From CAHJXF01 sp038254545 (GTDB lineage: Bacteria > Pseudomonadota > Gammaproteobacteria > Burkholderiales > Burkholderiaceae_D): 64,000 nt of DNA. Location: assembly GCA_038254545.1 (NCBI GenBank), contig JBBSGB010000004.1, forward strand, positions 1 to 64,000. Direction: 5' to 3'. The notes under the pieces are model-generated. The model was given only the letters and a program-made list of their open reading frames with translations. It searched no databases and was not told the DNA's origin. A program made the position numbers and the translations under genes. Positions within the stretch are counted from its first letter, which is position 1; every line of letters starts with the position of its first letter. Below, one piece after another: positions 52,981-61,201 of this stretch.

Positions 52981-54428
52981 CGCGCAGCCTCCAGTAGACG
53001 ACCCGGAATCGTGCCGATCGAACCGGCGCCCATCGTGATGACCACGTCGCCGTCGACGACAACGCCCAGGATCGCCGCGGTCATCGCATCGATGTCCTCG
53101 ACGAACACCGGCTCGACACGCCCGGCCACGCGCACTGCGCGTGCGAGGGCACGGCCGTCGGCCGCGACGATGGGCGCTTCACCGGCCGCATAGACCTCGC
53201 TGATCACGAGCGCGTCGGCCGACGACAGCACGCGCGCGAAGTCCTCGAACAGGTCGCGGGTGCGCGTGTAGCGATGCGGCTGGAATGCGAGCACGATGCG
53301 GCGCCCGGGAAACGCGCCGCGCGCTGCAGCGAGCGTCGCAGCCATCTCGACCGGGTGATGACCGTAGTCGTCGATCAGCGTGAACGACTTGGTCGATGCG
53401 TCGCCCCGCGCATCGGCCCGCGCATCGTCCCTTCCGTGGGCGCTGTTGCGCACGATCGACACATCGCCCAGGCGCTGGAAACGCCGCCCGACGCCGGTGA
53501 AGTGCGCCAGCGCTTCGCAGATCGCCGCGTCATCGACGTTCAATTCGGTCGCGACCGCGATCGCGGCAAGCGCGTTCTGCACGTTGTGTTCGCCGGGCAG
53601 GTTCAGCGTCACGTCCAGCGGCGGCAGGGTCACGCCGTTCTGGCGCGTGACCGTGAAGCGCATGCGGCCGCCTTCGGGTCGCAGGTCGTGCGCGCGCACC
53701 TGCGCGTCGGGATGCAGGCCGTAGGTCGTCAGGGGCTTGGAGATGAACGGCATGATCTCGCGCACGTTGGCGTCGTCGATGCACACCACCGCGGTGCCGT
53801 AGAACGGCAGGCGCTGGGTGAACTCGACGAAGGCCTGCTTCAAGCGCGCGAAGTCGTGACCGTAGGTCTCCATGTGGTCGGCGTCGATGTTGGTGATCAC
53901 CGCCATCACCGGCAGCAGGTTCAGGAACGACGCGTCCGACTCGTCGGCCTCGACGACGATGAACTCGCCCCGCCCGAGCCGCGCGTTCGCGCCCGCGCTG
54001 TTCAGGCGCCCGCCGATCACGAAGGTCGGGTCGAGCCCGCCTTGCGCGAGCACCGACGCGACCAGGCTGGTGGTGGTGGTCTTGCCGTGCGCGCCCGCGA
54101 TCGCGATGCCGCGTTTGAGGCGCATCAGCTCGCTCAACATGACGGCGCGCGGCACGACTGGAATCTTTCTCGCACGCGCCTCGATCACCTCGGGGTTGTC
54201 GGGGGCGACCGCTGTCGAGACGACGATCGCATCGGCATCGGCGACATGCGCCGCGTCATGCCCTTTCTTCACATCCGCGCCGAACTGAACCAGGCGTTGC
54301 GTAGCCGCATTGCTCGCCGTGTCCGAGCCGCTGATGGTGTAGCCGAGATTGAGCAGCACCTCGGCGATGCCGCTCATTCCGGAACCCCCGATGCCTACAA
54401 AGTGGATGTGCTTGATGCGGTGCTTCAC
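52977..54428 (-). CDS. murC: UDP-N-acetylmuramate--L-alanine ligase
   Basis: 483 residues. It adds the first amino acid to UDP-MurNAc. Nucleotide-binding N-terminus HFVGIGGSGMSGIAEVL, ATP loop GAHGKTTTT (112-120), NIDADHMETYG, and LIDDYGHHPVEM. A stretch of about 20 charged residues (HGRDDARADARGDAS) is inserted just before LIDDYGHHP compared with typical MurC. Both ends overlap neighbours by 4 nt. Confidence 0.96.
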   Translation of the reverse strand: MKHRIKHIHFVGIGGSGMSGIAEVLLNLGYTISGSDTASNAATQRLVQFGADVKKGHDAAHVADADAIVVSTAVAPDNPEVIEARARKIPVVPRAVMLSELMRLKRGIAIAGAHGKTTTTSLVASVLAQGGLDPTFVIGGRLNSAGANARLGRGEFIVVEADESDASFLNLLPVMAVITNIDADHMETYGHDFARLKQAFVEFTQRLPFYGTAVVCIDDANVREIMPFISKPLTTYGLHPDAQVRAHDLRPEGGRMRFTVTRQNGVTLPPLDVTLNLPGEHNVQNALAAIAVATELNVDDAAICEALAHFTGVGRRFQRLGDVSIVRNSAHGRDDARADARGDASTKSFTLIDDYGHHPVEMAATLAAARGAFPGRRIVLAFQPHRYTRTRDLFEDFARVLSSADALVISEVYAAGEAPIVAADGRALARAVRVAGRVEPVFVEDIDAMTAAILGVVVDGDVVITMGAGSIGTIPGRLLEAAR

Positions 54429-55510
54429 GCCGTCTCCTTGCGCGCGATCGCTTCGATCTCGTCGGCGACCGTGTCGGTGGCGTGCGGCTTGCCGAGCGCG
54501 CGTGCCGCTTCGGCCATCACCTGCAGGCGTTCGCGCGTGAACGACGCGAGCAACTTCGCGAGCGACTCCGCCGTCAGCGTGTCCTGCGGCAGATGCACCG
54601 CGGCGCCTGCGCGTTCGAGATAGAGCGCGTTGTCGCGCTGATGCGTGGTGGTCGATGCGACGAGGGGCACGAGCACGCTCGCGACGCCGGCCGCGGTCAA
54701 CTCGCTGACGGTGATCGCGCCAGCTCGGCAGATCACGAGGTCGGCATCGGCGTAGCGCGCGGCCATGTCGGCGATGAAGGGCTCGACGATCGCCGCGACA
54801 CCGACGTCGCGATAGGCCGCCCCGAGCGCATCGGCGTGTTGTGCGCCGGCCTGGTGAATCACGCTCGGACGCTCGGCTTCGGCCATCGTCGCCAGCGCGA
54901 GAGGAACATGTCGATTCAAGGTCGCCGCCCCGAGGCTGCCGCCCAGCACCAGCACGCGCAGCGGACCATTACGCGATGCGTAACGTTCGGCAGGCGAAGC
55001 GAGCCCCGCGATCGCCGCGCGCACCGGGCTGCCGGTCCACACCGCCTTTTCTCCAATCGCATCGACCGAACCGGGAAGGCCGAACAGCAGACGCCGCGCA
55101 AACGGCTTCAACGCGCGGTTCGACAGCAGCAGCGCCGAGTCACTGTTCATCAGCGCGAGCGGGATGCGCGTCAATGCGGCCGCAAGGCCGCCGGGCACGG
55201 TGACGTAGCCGCCCATGCCGAGCACCGCATGCGGCTTCAGATGCGTGAAGAAGCGCAGGCTTTCGAACAAGCCGCGCGCGAACTGACCGACGCCGCGCAA
55301 GCTGTGGCCGAAGCCCTTGCCGCGCAGGCCCGCGAACGCGATCGTGTCGAGAGCGATGCCGGCCTCGGGCACGAGCTGGTTCTCCATCCCGTGCGCCGTG
55401 CCGAGCCAGCGCACCGCCCAGCCGCGCGCGCGCATGGTCTCGGCAATCGCGAGCCCCGGCATGATGTGGCCGCCGGTTCCGCCTGCCATGATGAGCAGCG
55501 TGCGCGTCAT
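54425..55510 (-). CDS. murG: UDP-GlcNAc:lipid I N-acetylglucosaminyltransferase
   Basis: 361 residues. MurG adds GlcNAc to lipid I to give lipid II at the inner face of the membrane. GT28 motifs: LIMAGGTGGHIMPGLA at the start, GMGGYVTVPGGLAA, LGGSLGAATLN, and the UDP-GlcNAc site CRAGAITVSELTAAG. Its ATG overlaps the stop of a 35-codon ORF that itself overlaps ftsW. Confidence 0.97.
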   Translation of the reverse strand: MTRTLLIMAGGTGGHIMPGLAIAETMRARGWAVRWLGTAHGMENQLVPEAGIALDTIAFAGLRGKGFGHSLRGVGQFARGLFESLRFFTHLKPHAVLGMGGYVTVPGGLAAALTRIPLALMNSDSALLLSNRALKPFARRLLFGLPGSVDAIGEKAVWTGSPVRAAIAGLASPAERYASRNGPLRVLVLGGSLGAATLNRHVPLALATMAEAERPSVIHQAGAQHADALGAAYRDVGVAAIVEPFIADMAARYADADLVICRAGAITVSELTAAGVASVLVPLVASTTTHQRDNALYLERAGAAVHLPQDTLTAESLAKLLASFTRERLQVMAEAARALGKPHATDTVADEIEAIARKETA

Positions 55511-55614
55511 ACGCGGTCTCCGCGTATCAGGGCAGGATGTTGGCTACGGCCGGCGCTGCGCGCCTTCACATGCGCTTCGCGCATATGAGCCTCCGCCCAA
55601 ATCCCGCTGCTCAT
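55507..55614 (-). CDS. 35-codon ORF linking ftsW and murG
   Basis: The ATG at 55614 overlaps the ftsW stop (ATGA), and its TGA stop overlaps the murG start (ATGA), so ribosomes could pass from ftsW to murG through it. Its 35 residues (starting MSSGIWAEAHMREAHVKARS, ending RGDRV) contain no recognised motif. The end RGDRV mirrors the FtsW end RGGRV because of a 24-bp direct repeat (55507-55530 and 55611-55634, 21 of 24 identical). Three hairpins with 3-nt loops lie in this stretch. It may be a coupling device created by a repeat insertion rather than a functional protein. Confidence 0.45.
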   Translation of the reverse strand: MSSGIWAEAHMREAHVKARSAGRSQHPALIRGDRV

Positions 55615-55634
55615 ACGCGGCCTCCGCGCATGAG
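55507..55634. repeat. Short repeat element with three hairpins between ftsW and murG
   Basis: Direct repeats at 55507-55530 and 55611-55634 bracket 80 bp. Hairpins: TACGCGG-TCT-CCGCGTA (55510-55526), ATGCGC-TTC-GCGCAT (55570-55584) and TACGCGG-CCT-CCGCGCA (55614-55630, one mismatch). The structure suggests an inserted palindromic repeat unit that kept the reading frame. Confidence 0.7.
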
Positions 55635-56879
55635 CACGCGATTTTCATAATCCACGCGAAGCACCAGCGCGAGCGCCACGCAATTGACCAGGATGCCGCT
55701 GCCGCCGTAACTCATCAGCGGCAGGGTCAGGCCCTTGGTTGGCAGCAGGCCGAGGTTGACGCCCATGTTGATGAACGCCTGCACGCCGAACCAGATGCCG
55801 ATGCCTTTGGCGACCAGCCCCGCATAAGTCCGCTCGAGCGCGATCGCCTGGCGTCCGATCTCGAACGAGCGCTGGATCAACCAGAAGAACGCCGCGATGA
55901 CGATCGCCACGCCGACCAGGCCGAGCTCTTCGCCGATTACCGCGAGCAGGAAGTCGGTGTGCGCTTCGGGCAGGTAGTGCAGCTTTTCGACGCTCGCTCC
56001 CAGGCCCACGCCCAGCCATTCGCCGCGGCCGAACGCGATCAGCGAATGCGTGAGCTGATAGGCCTTGCCGAGCGCGTTGTCTTCTTCGAATGGATCGAGG
56101 TAGGCGAAGAAGCGCGCGCGCCGCCACGGGCTCGCCCAGATCAAGAGCACGAAGCCGCCTATCATCGCGCCACCGAGTCCGATGAACATGCGCGCGTTCA
56201 CGCCACCCAGAAACAGGATGCCGAATGCAACCGCCGCTATCACCATGAAGGCGCCCAGATCCGGCTCGAGCTGCAGCAACGCGCCGACCGCCACGATCAC
56301 CACCGCCATCGGCAGGAAGCCCTTGCGAAAGGTATGCATCAAGGCCTGCTTCCTCACCGCGTAGTCGGCCGCGTAGAGCACCACCATCAGCTTCATCACC
56401 TCGGACGGCTGCAGGTTCATCGCGTAGAGCGAGATCCAGCGATGCGCACCATTGACGCCGCGGCCGATGCCGGGCACCAGCACGGCGATCAGCAACACGA
56501 TGGTGGCCACGAACAACCAGGGCGACCAGCGCTGCCAGGTCGACAGCGGAATCCGGAACGCGACCAGACCTGCGGCCAGTCCGATGACGACGAACAACGC
56601 CTGCCGCCAGAGAAAATAAGTGGGCTTGAGATTGGGATAGCGCGGCGAATCCGACAGCGCGATCGAGGCCGAATACACCATCACCACGCCAAGCAGCATC
56701 AGCGCCAGCGAGACGAAGAGGAGCGGCTTGTCCCAGTCCATCATGGCCGAGCGGGTCGGGTGTAGCGGATCGACAGCATTGCCCGAACGCACCGCACGCC
56801 GTGGGCGAGGCGCGTGCGTCGATGCTCCGACGGCGCGCTCGTCTCGCCCGGCTCGCGGCACGAACAGTCCGTTCAGCAT
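55611..56879 (-). CDS. ftsW: Lipid II polymerase/division protein FtsW
   Basis: 422 residues from the ATG at 56879, which overlaps the murD end by 7 nt; ATGs at residues 44-45 (MMDWDKPLL) are an alternative that would remove a basic 43-residue extension. FtsW is a SEDS glycosyltransferase working with FtsI at the septum. About ten membrane helices, with the SEDS signatures GRGVNGAHRWISL, LQPSEVMKL, QLEPDLGAFMV, LPEAHTDFLLAVIGEELG and the final GLLPTKGLTLPLMSYGGSG. Confidence 0.95.
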   Translation of the reverse strand: MLNGLFVPRAGRDERAVGASTHAPRPRRAVRSGNAVDPLHPTRSAMMDWDKPLLFVSLALMLLGVVMVYSASIALSDSPRYPNLKPTYFLWRQALFVVIGLAAGLVAFRIPLSTWQRWSPWLFVATIVLLIAVLVPGIGRGVNGAHRWISLYAMNLQPSEVMKLMVVLYAADYAVRKQALMHTFRKGFLPMAVVIVAVGALLQLEPDLGAFMVIAAVAFGILFLGGVNARMFIGLGGAMIGGFVLLIWASPWRRARFFAYLDPFEEDNALGKAYQLTHSLIAFGRGEWLGVGLGASVEKLHYLPEAHTDFLLAVIGEELGLVGVAIVIAAFFWLIQRSFEIGRQAIALERTYAGLVAKGIGIWFGVQAFINMGVNLGLLPTKGLTLPLMSYGGSGILVNCVALALVLRVDYENRVLMRGGRV

Positions 56880-58510
56880 GGCGTCGCCTCTGCGATGTTC
56901 TCGATGCGGGTCAGGCGACGGACCGCCGTGACGAAGACCTCGGCGCGTTCCTTGTAGTCGCGGAACATGTCGAGGCTGGCGCATGCGGGCGACAACAGCA
57001 CGGCGTCGCCCGGCAGCGCGATGCGCGAGGCCTCGATCACCGCGTCCTCAAGCGAGGCGCAATCGACCAGCGGCACGGCCGTTTTCGAGAGCGCCGCGCG
57101 GATCGCCGCCTTGTCCTTGCCGATCAGCAGCACCGCGCGCGCATGCCGGGCGACCGGCGCCGCGAGCGGCGAGAAATCCTGCCCCTTGCCGTCGCCGCCG
57201 GCGATCAGCACCACCTTCTGGCCGAGGCCTTCGAGAGCCGCGGCAGTCGCGCCGACGTTGGTGCCCTTGCTGTCCTCGATGTAGTCGACCTCGCCGGTAC
57301 GCAACACGAATTCGACCCGGTGCGGCTCGCCGCGATAGGCGCCTGCAGCGCGCAACATCGCGCCCATGGGCAGTCCGATCGCGCGTCCGAGTGCGAGCGC
57401 GGCCAGCACGTTGGCGACGTTGTGGTCGCCGCGTATGCGCAGCGCGTCGGTGGGCATGAGGCGCCGGATCACCATCGCTTCGCGAGCACCCGTTTCGGCA
57501 CGGGCATCGGCTGCGGCGACATCGATCCCTGCATCGGTGCGCTTCGCGGATCTGCGACGCTTCTTCACCTTGACGCTCGCGAGTCCGCGCGCTTCGCCTT
57601 CGGGATCATTGCCCTCGGCCACGGCGAGCCAGCGGAGCCCGTCGTTGTCAGGGCCGCCCTCTTCGTGGACGACACCGAACGAGCCCGGGACTTCGGGTGG
57701 CCCGACGCCGAAGGTGATCGACGGCACATCGTCGGCGTCCATCGCCATCACACGCGCGTCGTCGCGATTGAGAACCCGGACCGTCGACGGCGTGAAGATC
57801 GCAGCCTTGGCTTTCGCGTACGCAGCCATGTCGCCGTGCCAGTCGAGATGGTCCTGCGTGACGTTGAGCACCGTGGCCGCGTCGGGCGCCAGACTGCTGG
57901 TCGTCGCGAGCTGGAAGCTCGACAGTTCGAGTATCCAGATCGCAGGGAGCGGGCAACCGGTTGCACCGCTGTGGGCGTTGCCCTCGCCGCGCGCGTCGAG
58001 TGCATCGCCCAGTACATCGAGCGCGGCGGGCGAGACATTGCCGGCCACCGCGACCGGCAGGCCCGCGCTCTCGCACAGCTTGCCGACCAGGCGCGTGACC
58101 GTGGTCTTTCCGTTGGTGCCGGTGATCGCGAGCACGCGCGGCATGTAGCCTTCGCTCGCCTTCAATGTCGCGAGCTTTTGCGCGAACAGTTCGATCTCGC
58201 TGCACCCCGGGATGTGCGATTGCGCCGCGCGCGCAAGCAGCGAGCGCTGCGGTTCGGCGATCGGCGCGAGCCCCGGGCTGATGGCGATGAGGTCGATGCC
58301 GGCGAGCAGCTCGTCGCTGAACGGACCGAGGCGGACGTCGACGTGCGCACCTGCATTCGTGGCGATAGCACGCAAGGCATCGAGCTTCGGAGGGGCTTCC
58401 CGCGTGTCGGCAACGCGCACGCGCGCCCCTTCGCGCAGGCACCAGCGCGCCATCGCGAGCCCCGATTCGCCCAGGCCGAGCACGAGCACTGAACGTTGGG
58501 TCAATTCCAT
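56873..58510 (-). CDS. murD: UDP-N-acetylmuramoylalanine--D-glutamate ligase
   Basis: 545 residues, about 100 more than E. coli MurD (438). It adds D-glutamate to UDP-MurNAc-L-Ala. ATP loop GTNGKTT at 131-137, ELSSFQL, NVTQDHLDWHG and RGDHNVANVLAA are in place. Extra length comes from a stretch near 172-187 and a charged insertion at about 301-349 (KVKKRRRSAKR and alanine-rich), just before the third domain. Insertions at this point occur in other Burkholderiales. It follows mraY after 7 nt. Confidence 0.95.
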   Translation of the reverse strand: MELTQRSVLVLGLGESGLAMARWCLREGARVRVADTREAPPKLDALRAIATNAGAHVDVRLGPFSDELLAGIDLIAISPGLAPIAEPQRSLLARAAQSHIPGCSEIELFAQKLATLKASEGYMPRVLAITGTNGKTTVTRLVGKLCESAGLPVAVAGNVSPAALDVLGDALDARGEGNAHSGATGCPLPAIWILELSSFQLATTSSLAPDAATVLNVTQDHLDWHGDMAAYAKAKAAIFTPSTVRVLNRDDARVMAMDADDVPSITFGVGPPEVPGSFGVVHEEGGPDNDGLRWLAVAEGNDPEGEARGLASVKVKKRRRSAKRTDAGIDVAAADARAETGAREAMVIRRLMPTDALRIRGDHNVANVLAALALGRAIGLPMGAMLRAAGAYRGEPHRVEFVLRTGEVDYIEDSKGTNVGATAAALEGLGQKVVLIAGGDGKGQDFSPLAAPVARHARAVLLIGKDKAAIRAALSKTAVPLVDCASLEDAVIEASRIALPGDAVLLSPACASLDMFRDYKERAEVFVTAVRRLTRIENIAEATPC

Positions 58511-58517
58511 GCTTCGC

Positions 58518-59687
58518 TCACCGCAGCTTCAACGTGGAAAGACCGACCAGCACCAACATCATCGTGATGATCCAGAAGCGCACGACGATCTGCGTTTCTT
58601 TCCAACCAGACTCTTCGAAGTGATGGTGGAGCGGCGCCATTCGGAAAATGCGGCGGCCCGCGCCATAACGCTTCTTGGTGTACTTGAACCAGATCACCTG
58701 CACCATCACGGAGACCGTCTCGGCAACGAATACGCCGCCCATGATGAAGAGCACGATTTCCTGGCGGACGATGACCGCGATCGTGCCAAGCGCGCCGCCC
58801 AGCGCGAGCGCACCCACGTCGCCCATGAAGACCTGCGCGGGATAGGCGTTGAACCACAGGAAGGCGAGCCCCGCCCCCGCGAGCGCGGCGCAGAACACCA
58901 GCAGTTCCGAAGCGCCCGGGATATGCGGAAACAGCAGATAGCGCGAGTAGTCGGCGCGGCCGACGACATATGCAAACAGCCCGAGCGCCGAGCCGACCAG
59001 TATCGTCGGCATGATCGCGAGACCGTCGAGTCCGTCGGTGATGTTGACCGCGTTGCTGGTTCCGACGATGACGCAGTAAGTCAGCACGATGAAGCCGATC
59101 GCCCCCAGCGGATAGGCGACGTTCTTGAAGAAGGGCACGATGAAGTCGGCCTTGGGCGGCAACGCCATATCGAAGCCGCTCCTGATCCAACCGAAGAACA
59201 GATGCGCGACATCGCTGTTGCTTTGCGCCGAGACCGCGAACGCGAGATACATCGCCGCGACCAGGCCGATCAGCGATTGCCAGAAGTATTTTTCCTTCGC
59301 GCCCATGCCCCTCGGGTCGCGGCGCACCACCTTGCGATAGTCGTCGACCCAGCCGATCCATCCGAAGCCGAAGGTCACCAGCAGCACCACCCACACGAAT
59401 CGATTGGTGAGGTCCGACCACAACACGGTGGCCACGCCGATCGCGATCAGGATCAAGGCACCACCCATGGTGGGCGTGCCGGTCTTGATGAGGTGGGACT
59501 GCGGGCCGTCGTCGCGCACCGCCTGCCCGATCTTGAGCGCGGTCAGCCGACGGATCACGAGCGGGCCGCACATCAGGCCGATCGCGAGCGCGGTCAGCGT
59601 GGCGAGCACCGCGCGCAGCGTGATGTACGTGAAGACGTTGAAGAAGCGATAGTCCTGTCCCAGCCATTGCGCGAGCGCGAGCAGCAT
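58518..59687 (-). CDS. mraY: Phospho-N-acetylmuramoyl-pentapeptide transferase
   Basis: 389 residues from the ATG at 59687, overlapping the murF stop by 1 nt (TGATG). MraY makes lipid I from undecaprenyl phosphate and UDP-MurNAc-pentapeptide. Ten membrane helices; catalytic motifs IGWVDDYRK, NITDGLDGLAI, FMGDVGALALGG and PLHHHFE are all visible. Confidence 0.97.
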   Translation of the reverse strand: MLLALAQWLGQDYRFFNVFTYITLRAVLATLTALAIGLMCGPLVIRRLTALKIGQAVRDDGPQSHLIKTGTPTMGGALILIAIGVATVLWSDLTNRFVWVVLLVTFGFGWIGWVDDYRKVVRRDPRGMGAKEKYFWQSLIGLVAAMYLAFAVSAQSNSDVAHLFFGWIRSGFDMALPPKADFIVPFFKNVAYPLGAIGFIVLTYCVIVGTSNAVNITDGLDGLAIMPTILVGSALGLFAYVVGRADYSRYLLFPHIPGASELLVFCAALAGAGLAFLWFNAYPAQVFMGDVGALALGGALGTIAVIVRQEIVLFIMGGVFVAETVSVMVQVIWFKYTKKRYGAGRRIFRMAPLHHHFEESGWKETQIVVRFWIITMMLVLVGLSTLKLR

Positions 59688-61201
59688 CAGTGCGCTCCTT
59701 CGGCGAGATCGGCACCGCAGAGCGCTGCGACCACGCGCTCCATGCGCATGAAGCGCGAACCCTTGACGAGCACTGATGGCGCCGGGGAAGCAGCCGGCGC
59801 ATGGTCGATCGCGAGCGAAGCGGCACGGCGCGCGCGCGCTTCGTTCTCGGCCAGCCAGGCGCGCGCCGCTTCGATCAACCTGTCCACGTCGTCGAAGTGC
59901 GCACCCCGGTGTCCCCCATACGCGCCGAACGCCGCCACGGTCGCGCGACTCGCCGCGCCCGTTGCATACAAGGCCTCGATGCCGTGTTCGCACGCATAGG
60001 CGCCGATCTCGGCGTGAAAGCGCGGACCCTCGCTGCCGACTTCGCCCATGTCGCCCAGGATCAGGAGACGTGGCGCGGCATGCGTGGCCAGCAGGTCGAT
60101 CGCCACGCGCATCGAATCGGGATTGGCGTTGTAGCTGTCGTCGATCACGGCCGAGCCGCCGCGCGAAACGAAGCGTCGCGAGCGTCCGCGCATCGGTGCG
60201 AAGGTCTCCAGGCCGCGGCGGATCGCATCGAGGGAAATGTCGGCCGCCGCTGTTCCCGCCGCGGATTTCCATGTCGCCGCTGCCACGCAGGCCGCTACGG
60301 CCGCCGTCGCATTGCGTGCGTTGTGCAGGCCCGACGCTGCGAGCCGCACGGTAGTCGTGCCCAGCAGCGTGTCGAAGTGGATCACCGTGTCCTCGACGTC
60401 GAGGTGTGCGCGCCCGACCACGCTCGCGGCCGGGGCATCGAGTTTCTGGTCGGTGATGCAGATGAAGTCGACGATGTGACGCGTGCCCGCCGCTCGCCGC
60501 CACACATCGGCGTGCGCATCGTCGGCGGGAAATACCGCCACGCCATCGGATGTCAGCCCATCGATCGCGAGCGCGTGTTCGTCGGCGACCGCGGCCACGC
60601 TCTGCATGAATTCCTGATGCTCGCGCTGCGCGTTGACGACCAGCGCGATCGACGGCTGCGCGATTTCGGCCAGGCGCGCGGTCTCGCCGGGATGATTCAT
60701 GCCGAGCTCGACCACGGCCGCGCGATGATGGGTGCGAAGGCCGAGCAGGGTGAGCGGCACGCCGATGTCGTTGTTCAGGTTGCCGCGCGTCGCGCATCGA
60801 TCGTTCTCGCCAAACGCCGCGGTGAAGATCGCCGCGATCATTTCCTTGGTGGTGGTCTTGCCGTTGCTGCCGACCACTGCGATCAGCGGCATCGAGAAGC
60901 GTCGTCGCCAGCCTGCTGCCAGATCGCCGAGCGCGCGACGCGTGTCGTCGACTTCGACCAGAGGCAGCGCGTTCGCCGAACGACCTCGGGCCACGAGCGC
61001 GGCCGCAGCTCCACGTGCAGCAACATCGTCGAGATACGCGTGACCATCGAAGCGCTCGCCCGACAACGCGACGAAGAGCGACCCCGGCGCGATCGCGCGG
61101 CTGTCGGTCGACACGCCGACGACTTGCACCGCGTCCGTGCGCGTGCGCGGGGAAACGATCCGGCCGCGCGTCATGTCGGCCACTTCGGAGAGACTCAACA
61201 T
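59687..61201 (-). CDS. murF: UDP-MurNAc-tripeptide--D-alanyl-D-alanine ligase
   Basis: 504 residues. It adds D-Ala-D-Ala to the tripeptide precursor. N-terminal GVSTDSRAIAPGSLFVAL, ATP loop VVGSNGKTTTKEM, NNDIGVPLTLL, ELGMNHPGE and DSYNANPDSM mark the family. The central domain carries an inserted alanine-rich stretch (AAATWKSAAGTAAADIS). It overlaps the murE stop by 7 nt. Confidence 0.96.
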   Translation of the reverse strand: MLSLSEVADMTRGRIVSPRTRTDAVQVVGVSTDSRAIAPGSLFVALSGERFDGHAYLDDVAARGAAAALVARGRSANALPLVEVDDTRRALGDLAAGWRRRFSMPLIAVVGSNGKTTTKEMIAAIFTAAFGENDRCATRGNLNNDIGVPLTLLGLRTHHRAAVVELGMNHPGETARLAEIAQPSIALVVNAQREHQEFMQSVAAVADEHALAIDGLTSDGVAVFPADDAHADVWRRAAGTRHIVDFICITDQKLDAPAASVVGRAHLDVEDTVIHFDTLLGTTTVRLAASGLHNARNATAAVAACVAAATWKSAAGTAAADISLDAIRRGLETFAPMRGRSRRFVSRGGSAVIDDSYNANPDSMRVAIDLLATHAAPRLLILGDMGEVGSEGPRFHAEIGAYACEHGIEALYATGAASRATVAAFGAYGGHRGAHFDDVDRLIEAARAWLAENEARARRAASLAIDHAPAASPAPSVLVKGSRFMRMERVVAALCGADLAEGAH

